Shown here one piece after another: positions 43,350 to 51,994 of a stretch of DNA of 64,000 nt. The first letter of the stretch is position 1. Each line of letters begins with the position of its first letter. The notes under the pieces were generated by a model. It made no database searches and was not told the DNA's origin. It saw only the letters and a list, made by a program, of their open reading frames with translations. Source of the stretch: Streptomyces seoulensis (GTDB lineage Bacteria; Actinomycetota; Actinomycetes; Streptomycetales; Streptomycetaceae). Location: the NCBI RefSeq assembly GCF_004328625.1, contig NZ_CP032229.1:3162001-3226000 (forward strand), read 5' to 3'. The position numbers and the translations under genes are program-made.

Positions 43350-44201
43350 GTGACGGGCGCGTCGATGCCGGAGCGGAAGCGGGACGGGGCGGGGATGGAC
43401 GCGTACGACGAGGAGCCGGAGGCCCTGAGCGGGCCGGAGGGCCCGGCCGGGGCGCGTCGCGCGGGCAACCCCGGCACACCGGACGAGGACAGCGGGTCCG
43501 AGCACACCGAATCCGAGGAGACCGGACGCGATCGCGCGGCGGAACCGGCCCCGCGCGCCGGACTCGCCGCCCTCTCCCCCCGCTACCGCCTCGTCGCGGG
43601 CGGCGCGCTCGCCGTCGTCGCGGCCGTCGCCGCCGTGCACCTCGGCATGGTGTTCCTGAGCCTCGCCCCCGCCAACCCCGTGAGCAAGCAGCACGCCAAG
43701 GCGGTGGAGGGATGGGTGTACCCGGAGTTCGAGCAGAACTGGAAGCTGTTCGCGCCCAACCCGCTGCAACAGAACGTCGCCGTACAGGTACGCGCCCAGG
43801 TCCGGGGCGGGGACGGGGAGCCGCGCACCACCGGCTGGACCGACCTGTCCGCCGAGGACGGCGCCGCCATCGACGGCAACCTGCTGCCCAGCCACACCCA
43901 GCAGAACGAACTGCGCCGCGCCTGGGACTTCTACGGCACCACCCACGGCACCGACAACCGCCCCGTGGGCGTGCGCGGGGCGCTCGCCGAGCAGTACGTG
44001 CGCCGGATAGTGGTGCTGCGCCTGCTGCGGGACGAGGGCCTCGACCGCGCCGGAACCATCGAGCGCGTGCAAGTGCGCTCCCGCACCGTCAATGTCCCTC
44101 CGCCCGGTTGGAGCCGGGAGAAGGTCTCCACCAGCCCCGCCTACCGTGTGCTGCCCTGGTGGACGGTGACCGGTGACGAGACCGAGGCGGGTGCACGATG
44201 A
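43350..44201 (+). CDS. DUF5819-like membrane protein
   Basis: 283 aa. A charged disordered N-terminus (to about 75) precedes one transmembrane helix (LVAGGALAVVAAVAAVHLGMVFLSLAP). A soluble part with EGWVYPEFEQNWKLFAPNPLQQNVAVQVRAQV follows; the FxQNWxLFAPxP motif is typical of DUF5819. The outside part probably works with the next gene, an HTTM membrane enzyme overlapping by 4 bp (ATGA). GTG 43350 is taken; ATG 43395 (MDAYDEEPE) after GGGGCGGGG is equally possible. Confidence 0.75.
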   Translation: MTGASMPERKRDGAGMDAYDEEPEALSGPEGPAGARRAGNPGTPDEDSGSEHTESEETGRDRAAEPAPRAGLAALSPRYRLVAGGALAVVAAVAAVHLGMVFLSLAPANPVSKQHAKAVEGWVYPEFEQNWKLFAPNPLQQNVAVQVRAQVRGGDGEPRTTGWTDLSAEDGAAIDGNLLPSHTQQNELRRAWDFYGTTHGTDNRPVGVRGALAEQYVRRIVVLRLLRDEGLDRAGTIERVQVRSRTVNVPPPGWSREKVSTSPAYRVLPWWTVTGDETEAGAR

Positions 44202-45424
44202 ACCGGCTCTCCCAGAACGTCGCCCGGACCTTCGCCGGTGGCGTCGAGCGCGTCACGAGCGCTGCCCTCGGCCCGTACCAGACCGCCGTGATCCGGATCG
44301 GGTTCGCCGCGACCTGGCTGCTGTTCCTGCTGCGCGAGTTTCCGCACCGGCAGGAGCTGTACGGGCCGGCCGGGCCCTGGAGCTGGAACCTGGCCCGTCA
44401 GCTCATCGACGGCAACCACGCCTTCACGGCGCTGATGTGGTCCGACAGCCGGCTCTGGTTCGAGCTCTGCTACCTCTTCGCGGTCCTGGCGAGTGCCGCG
44501 CTGCTGGTCGGCTGGCGCACCCGGACCGCCTCGGTGCTGTTCATGGTGGGCGTGCTGTCGCTCCAGAACCGCAGCGTGTTCATGGGGGACGGCGGCGACA
44601 ACGTGCTGCACCTGATGTCCTTCTATCTGGTGTTCACCCGCTGCGGCCAGGTCTGGTCGCTGGACGCGCGCCGGGCCGCGCGGTCGGAGGCGGCACGCGC
44701 GCGTGGGGAGCGTGTTCCCGCCGACCGGGTGGGCCCGGTGCTGTGGGCGCTGTCCGGCGCTGTACTGGTCACGGCTACGGTGGCGGGCCGGTTCGGCGGG
44801 AGCTGGCTGGTGCCCGCGCTGCTGTGGGCGGCGTGGGCCGGGCTCGGCCTGTGGTGGGTGGCGGGCCGCTGGACGCGGTCGAGGGAGCCCCGGATGCTGC
44901 TCGACGTGCTGGCGAACGTGCTGCACAACGCCGGTCTCGTCGTGATCATGGCGGAGGCGTGCCTGATCTACGCCACGGCCGGCTGGTACAAGATCCAGGG
45001 CTCGCGCTGGCAGGACGGCACCGCCGTCTACTACCCGCTGCACCTGGACTACTTCTCGCCCTGGCCCGCCCTCGCCGACCTGATGTCCGCCAGCGGCGTC
45101 CTGATGACGATCGTGACCTACGGGACGGTCATGGTGCAGGTCGCCTTCCCCTTCACCCTGTTCAACCGGCGGGTCAAGAACGTCCTGCTGGTGCTGATGA
45201 TGACCGAGCACGCGGTGATCGCCGTCGTCCTCGGACTGCCCTTCTTCTCGCTGGCGATGATCACGGCGGACGCCGTCTTCCTGCCCACCGCCTTCCTGCT
45301 GCTGCTCGGCGGCTGGGCCGCACGCGCGCGTGGACGGCTGGCACGGCGCGGCGGAACGGGCCGGGTGCCCCCGCCCCGCGCCCCGGAGGAGTCCACCGCC
45401 GGGCACGTAGGGTTCAGGGCATGA
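44198..45424 (+). CDS. HTTM-domain (vitamin K-dependent carboxylase-like) membrane protein
   Basis: 408 aa polytopic protein. RIGFAATWLLFLLREFPHRQELYG, YLFAVLASAALLVGW, SVLFMVGVLSLQNRSVFMGDGGDNVLHLMSFYLVF and CLIYATAGWYKIQGSRWQDGTAVYYPL match the HTTM/VKGC four-helix domain, including the GDGGDN and YKIQGSRWQDG motifs. Its substrate is unknown; DUF5819-HTTM pairs are common in actinobacteria and suggest a membrane redox or carboxylation partner system. Overlaps both neighbours by 4 bp. Confidence 0.85.
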   Translation: MNRLSQNVARTFAGGVERVTSAALGPYQTAVIRIGFAATWLLFLLREFPHRQELYGPAGPWSWNLARQLIDGNHAFTALMWSDSRLWFELCYLFAVLASAALLVGWRTRTASVLFMVGVLSLQNRSVFMGDGGDNVLHLMSFYLVFTRCGQVWSLDARRAARSEAARARGERVPADRVGPVLWALSGAVLVTATVAGRFGGSWLVPALLWAAWAGLGLWWVAGRWTRSREPRMLLDVLANVLHNAGLVVIMAEACLIYATAGWYKIQGSRWQDGTAVYYPLHLDYFSPWPALADLMSASGVLMTIVTYGTVMVQVAFPFTLFNRRVKNVLLVLMMTEHAVIAVVLGLPFFSLAMITADAVFLPTAFLLLLGGWAARARGRLARRGGTGRVPPPRAPEESTAGHVGFRA

Positions 45425-46161
45425 CCGACCCCCTGAACCGCTGGCGCGAGCGCGCCGCGGACGCCGTGCTGCTGGACGGCTTCCACGCCCTCAAGCACGC
45501 GCTGCGCTTCGGGGCCGAGGTGCCCGTGGCGGTCACCACCGACCGGGAGGCCACGCTCGCCCTCGCCGGTGAACTCGCCGGGGACGTCAGGGACCCGCTG
45601 GACGCCCTGCTCACCGAGGTGCCCCAGGCGGTGTACGCCTCCCTGGTGCCCCGCCCGCACCCGACCGGCGTGGCCGCGCTCGCCGTACGGCCGTCCCGTG
45701 AGGCCAACCTCAAGGCGCTGGCCCACCTGCCGCGCACCGCGCCCGTGGTGGTGCTGGACGAGCCGCGCAACCTCGGCAACGCGGGCGCGGTGATCCGGCT
45801 GGCCGCCGGGTTCGGCGCGACCGGGGTCGTCACCACCGGCACGCTGGACCCCTGGCACCCCACCGTGGTGCGCGGCGGGGCGGGGCTGCACTTCGCCACC
45901 GCCGTGGAGCGCCTCGGTGTAGACGAACTGCCGGCCGGCCCGCTGTTCGCCCTCGACCCCGAGGGCGACGACATCCGGCGGACCGAGCTGCCCGACGACG
46001 CGGTGCTCGCGTTCGGCTCGGAGCGCAGCGGGCTCTCGGCGCCGCTGCGGGCCCGTGCCGACCGGCTGCTGGCGCTGCCCATGCGGCCGCAGGTCTCCAG
46101 CTACAACCTGGCCACCAGCGTGGCCATGACGCTGTACCACTGGAGCCTGCGCGCCGCCTGA
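45421..46161 (+). CDS. TrmH/SpoU-family RNA 2'-O-methyltransferase
   Basis: 246 aa. The C-terminal SPOUT domain has the three TrmH motifs: VVVLDEPRNLGNAGAVIRLAAGFGATGVV, LAFGSERSGLS, and LPMRPQVSSYNLATSVAMTLY (SAM-binding knot and catalytic region). The N-terminal part is a divergent RNA-binding domain. ATG 45421 overlaps the HTTM stop. TAGGGT ends 7 nt upstream, so an additional leaderless transcript is possible. Confidence 0.9.
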   Translation: MTDPLNRWRERAADAVLLDGFHALKHALRFGAEVPVAVTTDREATLALAGELAGDVRDPLDALLTEVPQAVYASLVPRPHPTGVAALAVRPSREANLKALAHLPRTAPVVVLDEPRNLGNAGAVIRLAAGFGATGVVTTGTLDPWHPTVVRGGAGLHFATAVERLGVDELPAGPLFALDPEGDDIRRTELPDDAVLAFGSERSGLSAPLRARADRLLALPMRPQVSSYNLATSVAMTLYHWSLRAA

Positions 46162-46169
46162 GCCCCGGC

Positions 46170-47861
46170 TCACACCTCCTTGCGGACCTCCACCACGCGG
46201 AAGCGACTGGCCACGTACGCGCCGTCGGTGAGGGCCGCGTTCGCCGCCGGGTTGCCGCCGGAGCCGTGGAAGTCGGAGAAGGCGGCGGTCTGGTTGACGT
46301 AGACCCCGCCGGTCAGGTTCAGGGAGAGCTGGGCGGGCTCCTCCAGGCAGACCTCCTCGACGGCCCGCGCGACCTCCGGGTCGATGGTGTGGGCGCCGAC
46401 GGTCATCGCGCCCTGTTCGCGGACGGTGCGCCGCAGCAGGTCCACCGCGTCGGCGACCGAGTCGACGGCCACCGCGAAGGACACCGGGCCGAAGCACTCG
46501 CCGAGGCAGGCGGCCTCGTCGTCCGGCTTGGCGGCGTCCAGCTTCACGATCACCGGGGTGCGCACCACCGCGTCCGGGAAGTCCGGGTTGGTGACCTCGC
46601 GGGAGGCGAGGGCGACCTCACCGAGGTCGGCGGCGGCCTCCAGACGGGCCTTCACATCCGGGTTGACGATGGCGCCCAGCAGGGCGTTGGCGCGGGCGTC
46701 GTCCCCGAGGAGGGCGTCGACGGCGCGGGCGAGGTCGGCGGTCACCTCGTCGAAGGACTTGTGGCCCGCGTCGGTGCTGATGCCCTCGCGCGGGATCAGC
46801 AGGTTCTGCGGGGTGGTGCACATCTGGCCGCTGTACAGGGAGAGCGAGAAGGCGAGGTTGGCCAGCATGCCCTGGTAGTCGTCGGTGGACTCCACGATCA
46901 CCGTGTTGACGCCGGCCTTCTCGGTGTAGACCTGCGCCTGGCGGGCGTTGGCCTCCAGCCAGTCGCCGAAGGCGGTGGAGCCGGTGTAGTCGATGATGCG
47001 GATCTCGGGGCGGGTGGCGAGGGCCTTGGCGATGCCCTCACCCGGCCGCTCGGCGGCCAGCGCCACCAGATTGGGGTCGAACCCGGCCTCGGCCAGCACC
47101 TCGCGGGCCACCTGGACGGTGAGCGCCAGCGGCAGCACCGCGCGCGGGTGCGGCTTGACCAGGACCGCGTTGCCGGTCGCCAGGGAGGCGAACAGGCCCG
47201 GATAGCCGTTCCACGTCGGGAAGGTGTTGCAGCCGATCATCAGGGCGACGCCGCGCGGGACCGGCGTGAAGGTCTTGGTCAGCGTCAGCGGGTCGCGCTT
47301 GCCCTGCGGCTTGCTCCACTCCGCCGTCTCCGGCGTGCGCGTCTGCTCCGCGTACGCGTACGCCACCGCCTCCAGGCCGCGGTCCTGGGCGTGCGGGCCG
47401 CCAGCCTGGAACGCCATCATGAACGCCTGGCCGCTCGTGTGCATGACCGCGTGCGCGAACTCGTGCGTCCGGTCGCTGATCCGCTTGAGGATCTCCAGAC
47501 AGACCGCCGCGCGTGTCTCCGGGCCCGCGTCGCGCCAGGCGGCCTGCCCGGCGCGCATCGCGGGGAGCAGTACGTCCAGGTCGGCGTGCGGGTAGCTCAC
47601 GCCCAGCTCGATGCCGTACGGCGAGACCTCGCCGCCCACCCAGTCGTCCGTGCCGGGCTGGTCCAGCTCCAGACGGGTGCCGAGGAGGGCGTCGAAGGCG
47701 GCCTTGCCCGCGGCCGCGTCCAGGCTGCCGTGCTCGCCGTACGCCTTGGGGTGCTCGGGGTGCGGGGACCAGTACGCGCGGGTGCGGATCGCCTCAAGGG
47801 CCTGGTCGAGGGTGGGGCGGTGCGTGGCGATCAGCTCGTGTGCGGTCGGTCGGGCGGTCAT
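46170..47861 (-). CDS. paaN: PaaN, phenylacetate-pathway aldehyde dehydrogenase
   Basis: 563 aa aldehyde dehydrogenase. NAD-binding and catalytic segments: MIGCNTFPTWNGYPGLFASLATGNAVLVKPHP, IDYTGSTAFGDWL, YTEKAGVNTVIVESTDDYQGM, and the catalytic Cys in SGQMCTTPQNLLIP. It acts on the semialdehyde formed after ring opening. PaaN lacks the hydratase domain of PaaZ. The start is ATG 47861 with GAGGAG about 11 nt upstream; the frame is open further but not conserved-looking. Convergent with the methyltransferase gene, 8 bp apart, and divergent from paaH. Confidence 0.92.
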   Translation of the reverse strand: MTARPTAHELIATHRPTLDQALEAIRTRAYWSPHPEHPKAYGEHGSLDAAAGKAAFDALLGTRLELDQPGTDDWVGGEVSPYGIELGVSYPHADLDVLLPAMRAGQAAWRDAGPETRAAVCLEILKRISDRTHEFAHAVMHTSGQAFMMAFQAGGPHAQDRGLEAVAYAYAEQTRTPETAEWSKPQGKRDPLTLTKTFTPVPRGVALMIGCNTFPTWNGYPGLFASLATGNAVLVKPHPRAVLPLALTVQVAREVLAEAGFDPNLVALAAERPGEGIAKALATRPEIRIIDYTGSTAFGDWLEANARQAQVYTEKAGVNTVIVESTDDYQGMLANLAFSLSLYSGQMCTTPQNLLIPREGISTDAGHKSFDEVTADLARAVDALLGDDARANALLGAIVNPDVKARLEAAADLGEVALASREVTNPDFPDAVVRTPVIVKLDAAKPDDEAACLGECFGPVSFAVAVDSVADAVDLLRRTVREQGAMTVGAHTIDPEVARAVEEVCLEEPAQLSLNLTGGVYVNQTAAFSDFHGSGGNPAANAALTDGAYVASRFRVVEVRKEV

Positions 47862-48002
47862 CCGGGACCAACTCCTCGTCTGCGTGAACTCGTCGTCGAG
47901 CTCGTGACCTGGGGGTTTGAAGAGACGGCAGGGTTGCGGCGGGCGCGGCCCGCGGAGCCTTCCGCCGGACGGTGGTGGGCCGCGGGCGGTCAGGGCTAGA
48001 GT

Positions 48003-48020
48003 AACCGAACGATCGGTCGG
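48003..48020. promoter_or_regulatory. Operator candidate of PaaR between paaN and paaH
   Basis: AACCGAACGATCGGTCGG, exact reverse complement of 43135-43152. It sits in the divergent promoter region and can control both paaN and the paaH-paaR operon (autoregulation). Confidence 0.65.
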
Positions 48021-48041
48021 GACAAGGGGGTCCGCCGCATC

Positions 48042-48050
48042 TGTGGACAA
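48042..48050 (-). promoter_or_regulatory. DnaA-type box TTGTCCACA (minus strand)
   Basis: TGTGGACAA on the plus strand, exact complement of TTGTCCACA, 24 bp upstream of paaH. Confidence 0.4.
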
Positions 48051-48073
48051 CGTCGTGCGGGAGGATCGCGCAC

Positions 48074-49588
48074 ATGACAGCTATCGACCTCAGCAGCCCC
48101 GTGGCCGTGGTCGGCACCGGCACCATGGGCCAGGGCATCGCCCAGGTCGCGCTGAGTGCCGGCCACCCGGTTCTGCTGCATGACGCGGTGCCCGGCCGGG
48201 CGCGGGAGGCCGCCGAGGCCATCGGTGCCCGTCTCGACCGGCTCGTGGCCAAGGGCCGGCTCGGCGCGGACGAGCGGGACGCGGCGCGCGCCAGGCTCAC
48301 GCCCGTCGAGCACCTGACCGGGCTGGCCGACTGCGCGCTCGTCGTGGAGGCCGTGCTGGAGCGGCTGGACGTCAAGCAGGAGCTGTTCCGGGAGCTGGAG
48401 GGCATCGTCTCCGAGGACTGCCTCCTCGCCACCAACACCTCCTCCCTGTCGGTGACCGCCGTCGGCGGCGCGCTCGCTTCCCCGGACCGCTTCCTGGGCC
48501 TGCACTTCTTCAACCCGGCCCCGCTGCTGCCCCTGGTGGAGGTCGTCTCCGGGTACGCCACCGACGTCACGTCCGTCACGCGCGCGTACGAGACCGCCCG
48601 CGCCTGGGGGAAGACCCCGGTGGCCTGCGCGGACACCCCCGGTTTCATCGTCAACCGGATCGCCCGGCCCTTCTACGCCGAGGCGTTCGCCGTGCTGGAG
48701 GCCCAGGGCGCCGACCCGGCCACCATCGACGCGGTGCTGCGCGAGAGCGGCGGCTTCCGCATGGGCGCCTTCGAGCTGACCGACCTCATCGGGCAGGACG
48801 TCAACGAATCCGTCACCCACTCGGTGTGGAGCTCCTTCTTCCAGGACGTCCGCTTCACGCCCTCGCTCGCCCAGCGCCGGCTGGTGGAGTCGGGCCGGCT
48901 CGGCCGCAAGAGCGGTCAGGGCTGGTTCGACTACGCCGAGGACGCCGAGCGTCCCGAGCCGCACACCGCCGAGAAGGAGAAGCCCCCGGCGCACGTCACC
49001 GTCGAGGGCGATCTCGGCCCGGCCGCCGGGCTGCTCCCGCTGATCCGCGAGGCGGGCATCGCCGTCCACGAGGAGGGCGAGGACCAGGGCAGCCGGCTGG
49101 CCCTGCCGAGCGGCGGCCAACTGGTCCTCGCCGACGGCCAGACCGCCGTGGAGTTCCGGGACGTCGTCTACTTCGACCTCGCCCTCGACTACCGCGCCGC
49201 CACCCGGATCGCGCTCTCCGCCTCCCAGGACACCTCGCCGCGCACCCTCGCCGAGGCCATCGGCCTCTTCCAGGCGCTCGGCAAGGACGTCAGCGTCATC
49301 GGGGACGTGCCCGGCATGATCGTCGCCCGCGCGGTCGCCCGCATCGTCGACCTCGCGCACGACGCCGTCGCCAAGGGCGTGGCCACCGAGGAGGACATCG
49401 ACACCGCGATGCGCCTGGGCGTCAACTACCCCCTCGGGCCCTTCGAGTGGAGCCGCAGGCTCGGCCGGAGCTGGGCGTACGAGCTGCTGGACGACCTGCA
49501 CCTGCGCGACCCCTCCGGCCGGTACGCGCCGTCCCTCGCGCTCTACCGCCACGCGTACGCCACCGACAAGCGGGAGGGCACCTCATGA
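48074..49588 (+). CDS. paaH: PaaH, 3-hydroxyacyl-CoA dehydrogenase (two C-terminal domains)
   Basis: 504 aa. The N-terminal Rossmann fold is VAVVGTGTMGQGIAQVAL. Then LLATNTSSLSVTAVG and RFLGLHFFNPAPLLPLVEVV carry the catalytic His region. Two 3HCDH C-terminal domains follow (DTPGFIVNRIARPFYAEAF; DVPGMIVARAVARIVDLAHDAV), as in long PaaH/PaaC proteins. It oxidises 3-hydroxyadipyl-CoA to 3-oxoadipyl-CoA. Its stop overlaps the regulator's start by 4 bp. Confidence 0.93.
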   Translation: MTAIDLSSPVAVVGTGTMGQGIAQVALSAGHPVLLHDAVPGRAREAAEAIGARLDRLVAKGRLGADERDAARARLTPVEHLTGLADCALVVEAVLERLDVKQELFRELEGIVSEDCLLATNTSSLSVTAVGGALASPDRFLGLHFFNPAPLLPLVEVVSGYATDVTSVTRAYETARAWGKTPVACADTPGFIVNRIARPFYAEAFAVLEAQGADPATIDAVLRESGGFRMGAFELTDLIGQDVNESVTHSVWSSFFQDVRFTPSLAQRRLVESGRLGRKSGQGWFDYAEDAERPEPHTAEKEKPPAHVTVEGDLGPAAGLLPLIREAGIAVHEEGEDQGSRLALPSGGQLVLADGQTAVEFRDVVYFDLALDYRAATRIALSASQDTSPRTLAEAIGLFQALGKDVSVIGDVPGMIVARAVARIVDLAHDAVAKGVATEEDIDTAMRLGVNYPLGPFEWSRRLGRSWAYELLDDLHLRDPSGRYAPSLALYRHAYATDKREGTS

Positions 49589-50172
49589 CCACCGCCAGGC
49601 GCGACACGTACACCCCCGAGACCCTGCTCTCGGTCGCCGTGGGGGTGTTCAACGAGCGCGGCTACGACGGCACCTCCATGGAGCACCTCTCCCGGGCCGC
49701 GGGCATCTCCAAGTCCTCGATCTACCACCACGTCAGCGGCAAGGAGGAACTGCTGCGCCGGGCCGTCAGCCGGGCGCTGGACGGGCTGTTCGCCATCCTC
49801 GACGAGGAGCACGCGCGCGTGGGGCGGCCGGTGGACCGGCTGGAGCACGTCGTACGGCGCATGGTCGAGGTGCTCATAGCCGAGCTGCCCTACGTGACGC
49901 TGCTGCTGCGCGTCCGGGGCAACACCGAGGCGGAGCGGTGGGCGCTGGAGCGGCGCCGGGACTTCGACCACCGGGTGGCCGCCCTGCTGCGGGCGGCCGC
50001 CGAGGACGGGGACGTGCGGGGGGACGTGGAGGTCCGGCTGGCGACCCGGCTGGTCTTCGGAATGATCAACTCCATCGTGGAGTGGTACCGGCCCGAGACG
50101 GGCGGGGCCGGCGGGCGCGAGGTGGCCGACGCGGTGGTGCGGCTGGTCTTCGCCGGGCTCCGTGAGGAGTAG
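49585..50172 (+). CDS. paaR: PaaR, TetR-family repressor of phenylacetate genes
   Basis: 195 aa. The N-terminal TetR HTH is TPETLLSVAVGVFNERGYDGTSMEHLSRAAGISKSSIYHHVSGKEELL (residues 9-56). The C-terminal ligand domain is helical (TetR_C with RMVEVLIAELPYVTLLLRVRGN). Coupled to paaH, it is the obvious binder of the ACCGAACGATCGGT palindromes upstream of paaA and paaH, and probably of the one upstream of bkdA. The inducer is expected to be phenylacetyl-CoA. Confidence 0.88.
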   Translation: MTTARRDTYTPETLLSVAVGVFNERGYDGTSMEHLSRAAGISKSSIYHHVSGKEELLRRAVSRALDGLFAILDEEHARVGRPVDRLEHVVRRMVEVLIAELPYVTLLLRVRGNTEAERWALERRRDFDHRVAALLRAAAEDGDVRGDVEVRLATRLVFGMINSIVEWYRPETGGAGGREVADAVVRLVFAGLREE

Positions 50173-50175
50173 AGG

Positions 50176-50673
50176 TCACGCGTCCGGCTCCAGGTCCTCC
50201 TCCTCGAACACCAGCAGCGTGCGGGTGCCGAGCACCTCGGGGATCGACTGGAGCCGGGTGAGCACCAGCTCGCGCAGCGCCCTGTTGTCCGGCGTGTGCA
50301 CCAGCAGCAGCACGTCGAAGTCGCCGCCGACCAGCGCCATGTGGGATGCGCCGGGCAGGCGGCGAAGCTGTTCCCGGACCGTGCGCCAGGTGTTCTGGAC
50401 GATGTTGAGCGTGATGTACGCCGAGGTGCCGTGCCCGGCCCGCTCGTGGTCGACCCGGGCGCCGAAGCCCCGGATCACCCCGTCCTCCACCAGTCGGTTG
50501 ATCCGCGCGTAGGCGTTGGCGCGGGAGACGTGGACCCGCTCGGCGACCGACCGTATCGAGGCGCGGCCGTCCGCCTGGAGGATCTTGAGGATGTCCTGAT
50601 CTATGGCATCCAGCGGGCGGGGCGGGGGTGCGCCATGCGCCTCCGCCGCCTGGGCCATTTGTTCAGGCGTCAT
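50176..50673 (-). CDS. bkdR: Lrp/AsnC-family regulator of the bkd operon
   Basis: 165 aa. N-terminal winged HTH LDAIDQDILKILQADGRASIRSVAERVHVSRANAYARINRLVEDGVIRGF; C-terminal RAM ligand-binding domain (LVGGDFDVLLLVHTPDNRALRELVLTRLQSIPEVLGTRTLLVF). Divergent from the bkd genes, it should sense branched-chain amino acids or their keto acids. ATG 50673 follows a G-rich GCGGGGGGAC site; ATG 50688 is the alternative. Convergent with paaR, 3 bp apart. Confidence 0.9.
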   Translation of the reverse strand: MTPEQMAQAAEAHGAPPPRPLDAIDQDILKILQADGRASIRSVAERVHVSRANAYARINRLVEDGVIRGFGARVDHERAGHGTSAYITLNIVQNTWRTVREQLRRLPGASHMALVGGDFDVLLLVHTPDNRALRELVLTRLQSIPEVLGTRTLLVFEEEDLEPDA

Positions 50674-50732
50674 GTCCCCCCGCTTCATCGCCGTGGACGT
50701 CCTGCATTCATTCCAGGCTGTGCAAAACCGTT

Positions 50733-50741
50733 TGTCCACAG
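50733..50741 (+). promoter_or_regulatory. DnaA-type box TTGTCCACA
   Basis: Exact TTGTCCACA in the bkdR/bkdA divergent gap. Confidence 0.4.
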
Positions 50742-50774
50742 CCTGAGGGGGCCAGTAGCCAAAATGCGCCGACG

Positions 50775-50791
50775 ACCGAACAATCGGTAGG
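50775..50791. promoter_or_regulatory. PaaR-like operator upstream of bkdA
   Basis: ACCGAACAATCGGTAGG differs from ACCGAACGATCGGTCGG (48004-48020) at two positions and keeps the CCGA...TCGG arms. It lies 57 bp upstream of bkdA. Confidence 0.5.
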
Positions 50792-50848
50792 TGAGACGGG
50801 TCACAGCCGACCCGCCTCTCGTAGCCGCTCCCACGAGGAGGTGCCGTC

Positions 50849-51994
50849 ATGACGGTCATGGAGCAGCAGGGCGCGTACCGGCCATCGCCGCCGCCCGCCT
50901 GGCAGCCCCGCACGGACCCCGCGCCGCTGCTGCCCGACGCCGAGCCCCATCGCGTCCTCGGCACCGGCGCGGCCGCCGATGCCGACCCGGACCTGCTGCG
51001 CCGGCTCTACGCCCAGGTGGTCCGCGGCCGTCGCTACAACACGCAGGCGACCGCGCTCACCAAACAGGGCCGGCTCGCCGTGTACCCCTCCAGCACGGGA
51101 CAGGAGGCGAGCGAGGTCGCCGCCGCCCTGGCCCTGGAGGAGCGCGACTGGCTCTTCCCCAGCTACCGCGACACCCTCGCGGTGGTCGCCCGGGGCGTCG
51201 ACCCGGTGGAGACGCTCACCCTGCTGCGCGGCGACTGGCACACCGGCTACGACCCGCACACCCACCGCGTGGCCCCGCTCAGCACCCCGCTCGCCACCCA
51301 GTTGCCGCACGCGGTGGGCCTCGCGCACGCCGCGCGGCTCAAGGGGGACGACGTGGTCGCGCTCGCCATGGTCGGCGACGGCGGCACCAGCGAGGGCGAC
51401 TTCCACGAGGCGCTGAACTTCGCCGCCGTCTGGCAGGCCCCGGTCGTCTTCCTGGTGCAGAACAACGGCTTCGCGATCTCCGTCCCGCTCGCCAAGCAGA
51501 CCGCCGCGCCCTCCCTCGCCCACAAGGCGGTCGGGTACGGCATGCCGGGCCGCCTGGTCGACGGCAACGACGCGGTCGCGGTGCACGAGGTGCTCAGCGA
51601 GGCGGTACGACGCGCCCGCGCGGGCGGCGGCCCGACCCTGGTCGAGGCGGTGACCTACCGCGTGGAGGCCCACACCAACGCCGACGACGCGACCCGCTAC
51701 CGCGAGGACGACGAGGTCGAGGCGTGGCGGCGGCACGACCCGGTCCAGCTGCTGGAACGCGAGCTGACCGCACGCGGGCTGCTGGACGAGGAGGCGATCG
51801 ACGCGGTCCGGCAGGACGCCGAGGCGATGGCCGCCGACCTGCGCGAACGCATGAACCAGGACCCCCGGCTCGACCCGATGGACCTCTTCGACCACGTGTA
51901 CGCCGAGCCCACCGCGCAGCTCCGCGAGCAGCGCGCGCTGCTCGGGACCGAGCTGGCCGCCGAACAGGACGACCAGGAAGGCGACCCGCGATGA
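50849..51994 (+). CDS. bkdA: Branched-chain 2-oxoacid dehydrogenase E1 alpha
   Basis: 381 aa. The thiamine-diphosphate motif is GDGGTSEGDFHEALNFAAVWQAPVVFLVQNN, with the substrate-pocket region QEASEVAAALALEERDWLFPSYRDTLAVVARG and an E1alpha C-terminus (YREDDEVEAWRRHDPVQLLE). It decarboxylates keto acids of Val, Leu and Ile, supplying branched acyl-CoA primers for fatty acids and polyketides. GAGGAGGTG precedes the ATG. Overlaps E1 beta by 4 bp. Confidence 0.93.
   Translation: MTVMEQQGAYRPSPPPAWQPRTDPAPLLPDAEPHRVLGTGAAADADPDLLRRLYAQVVRGRRYNTQATALTKQGRLAVYPSSTGQEASEVAAALALEERDWLFPSYRDTLAVVARGVDPVETLTLLRGDWHTGYDPHTHRVAPLSTPLATQLPHAVGLAHAARLKGDDVVALAMVGDGGTSEGDFHEALNFAAVWQAPVVFLVQNNGFAISVPLAKQTAAPSLAHKAVGYGMPGRLVDGNDAVAVHEVLSEAVRRARAGGGPTLVEAVTYRVEAHTNADDATRYREDDEVEAWRRHDPVQLLERELTARGLLDEEAIDAVRQDAEAMAADLRERMNQDPRLDPMDLFDHVYAEPTAQLREQRALLGTELAAEQDDQEGDPR

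Noticed and set aside
46266-47999. 577-codon plus-strand frame opposite paaN
   Set aside because: It is the complement of a well-conserved aldehyde dehydrogenase and has no recognisable domain.
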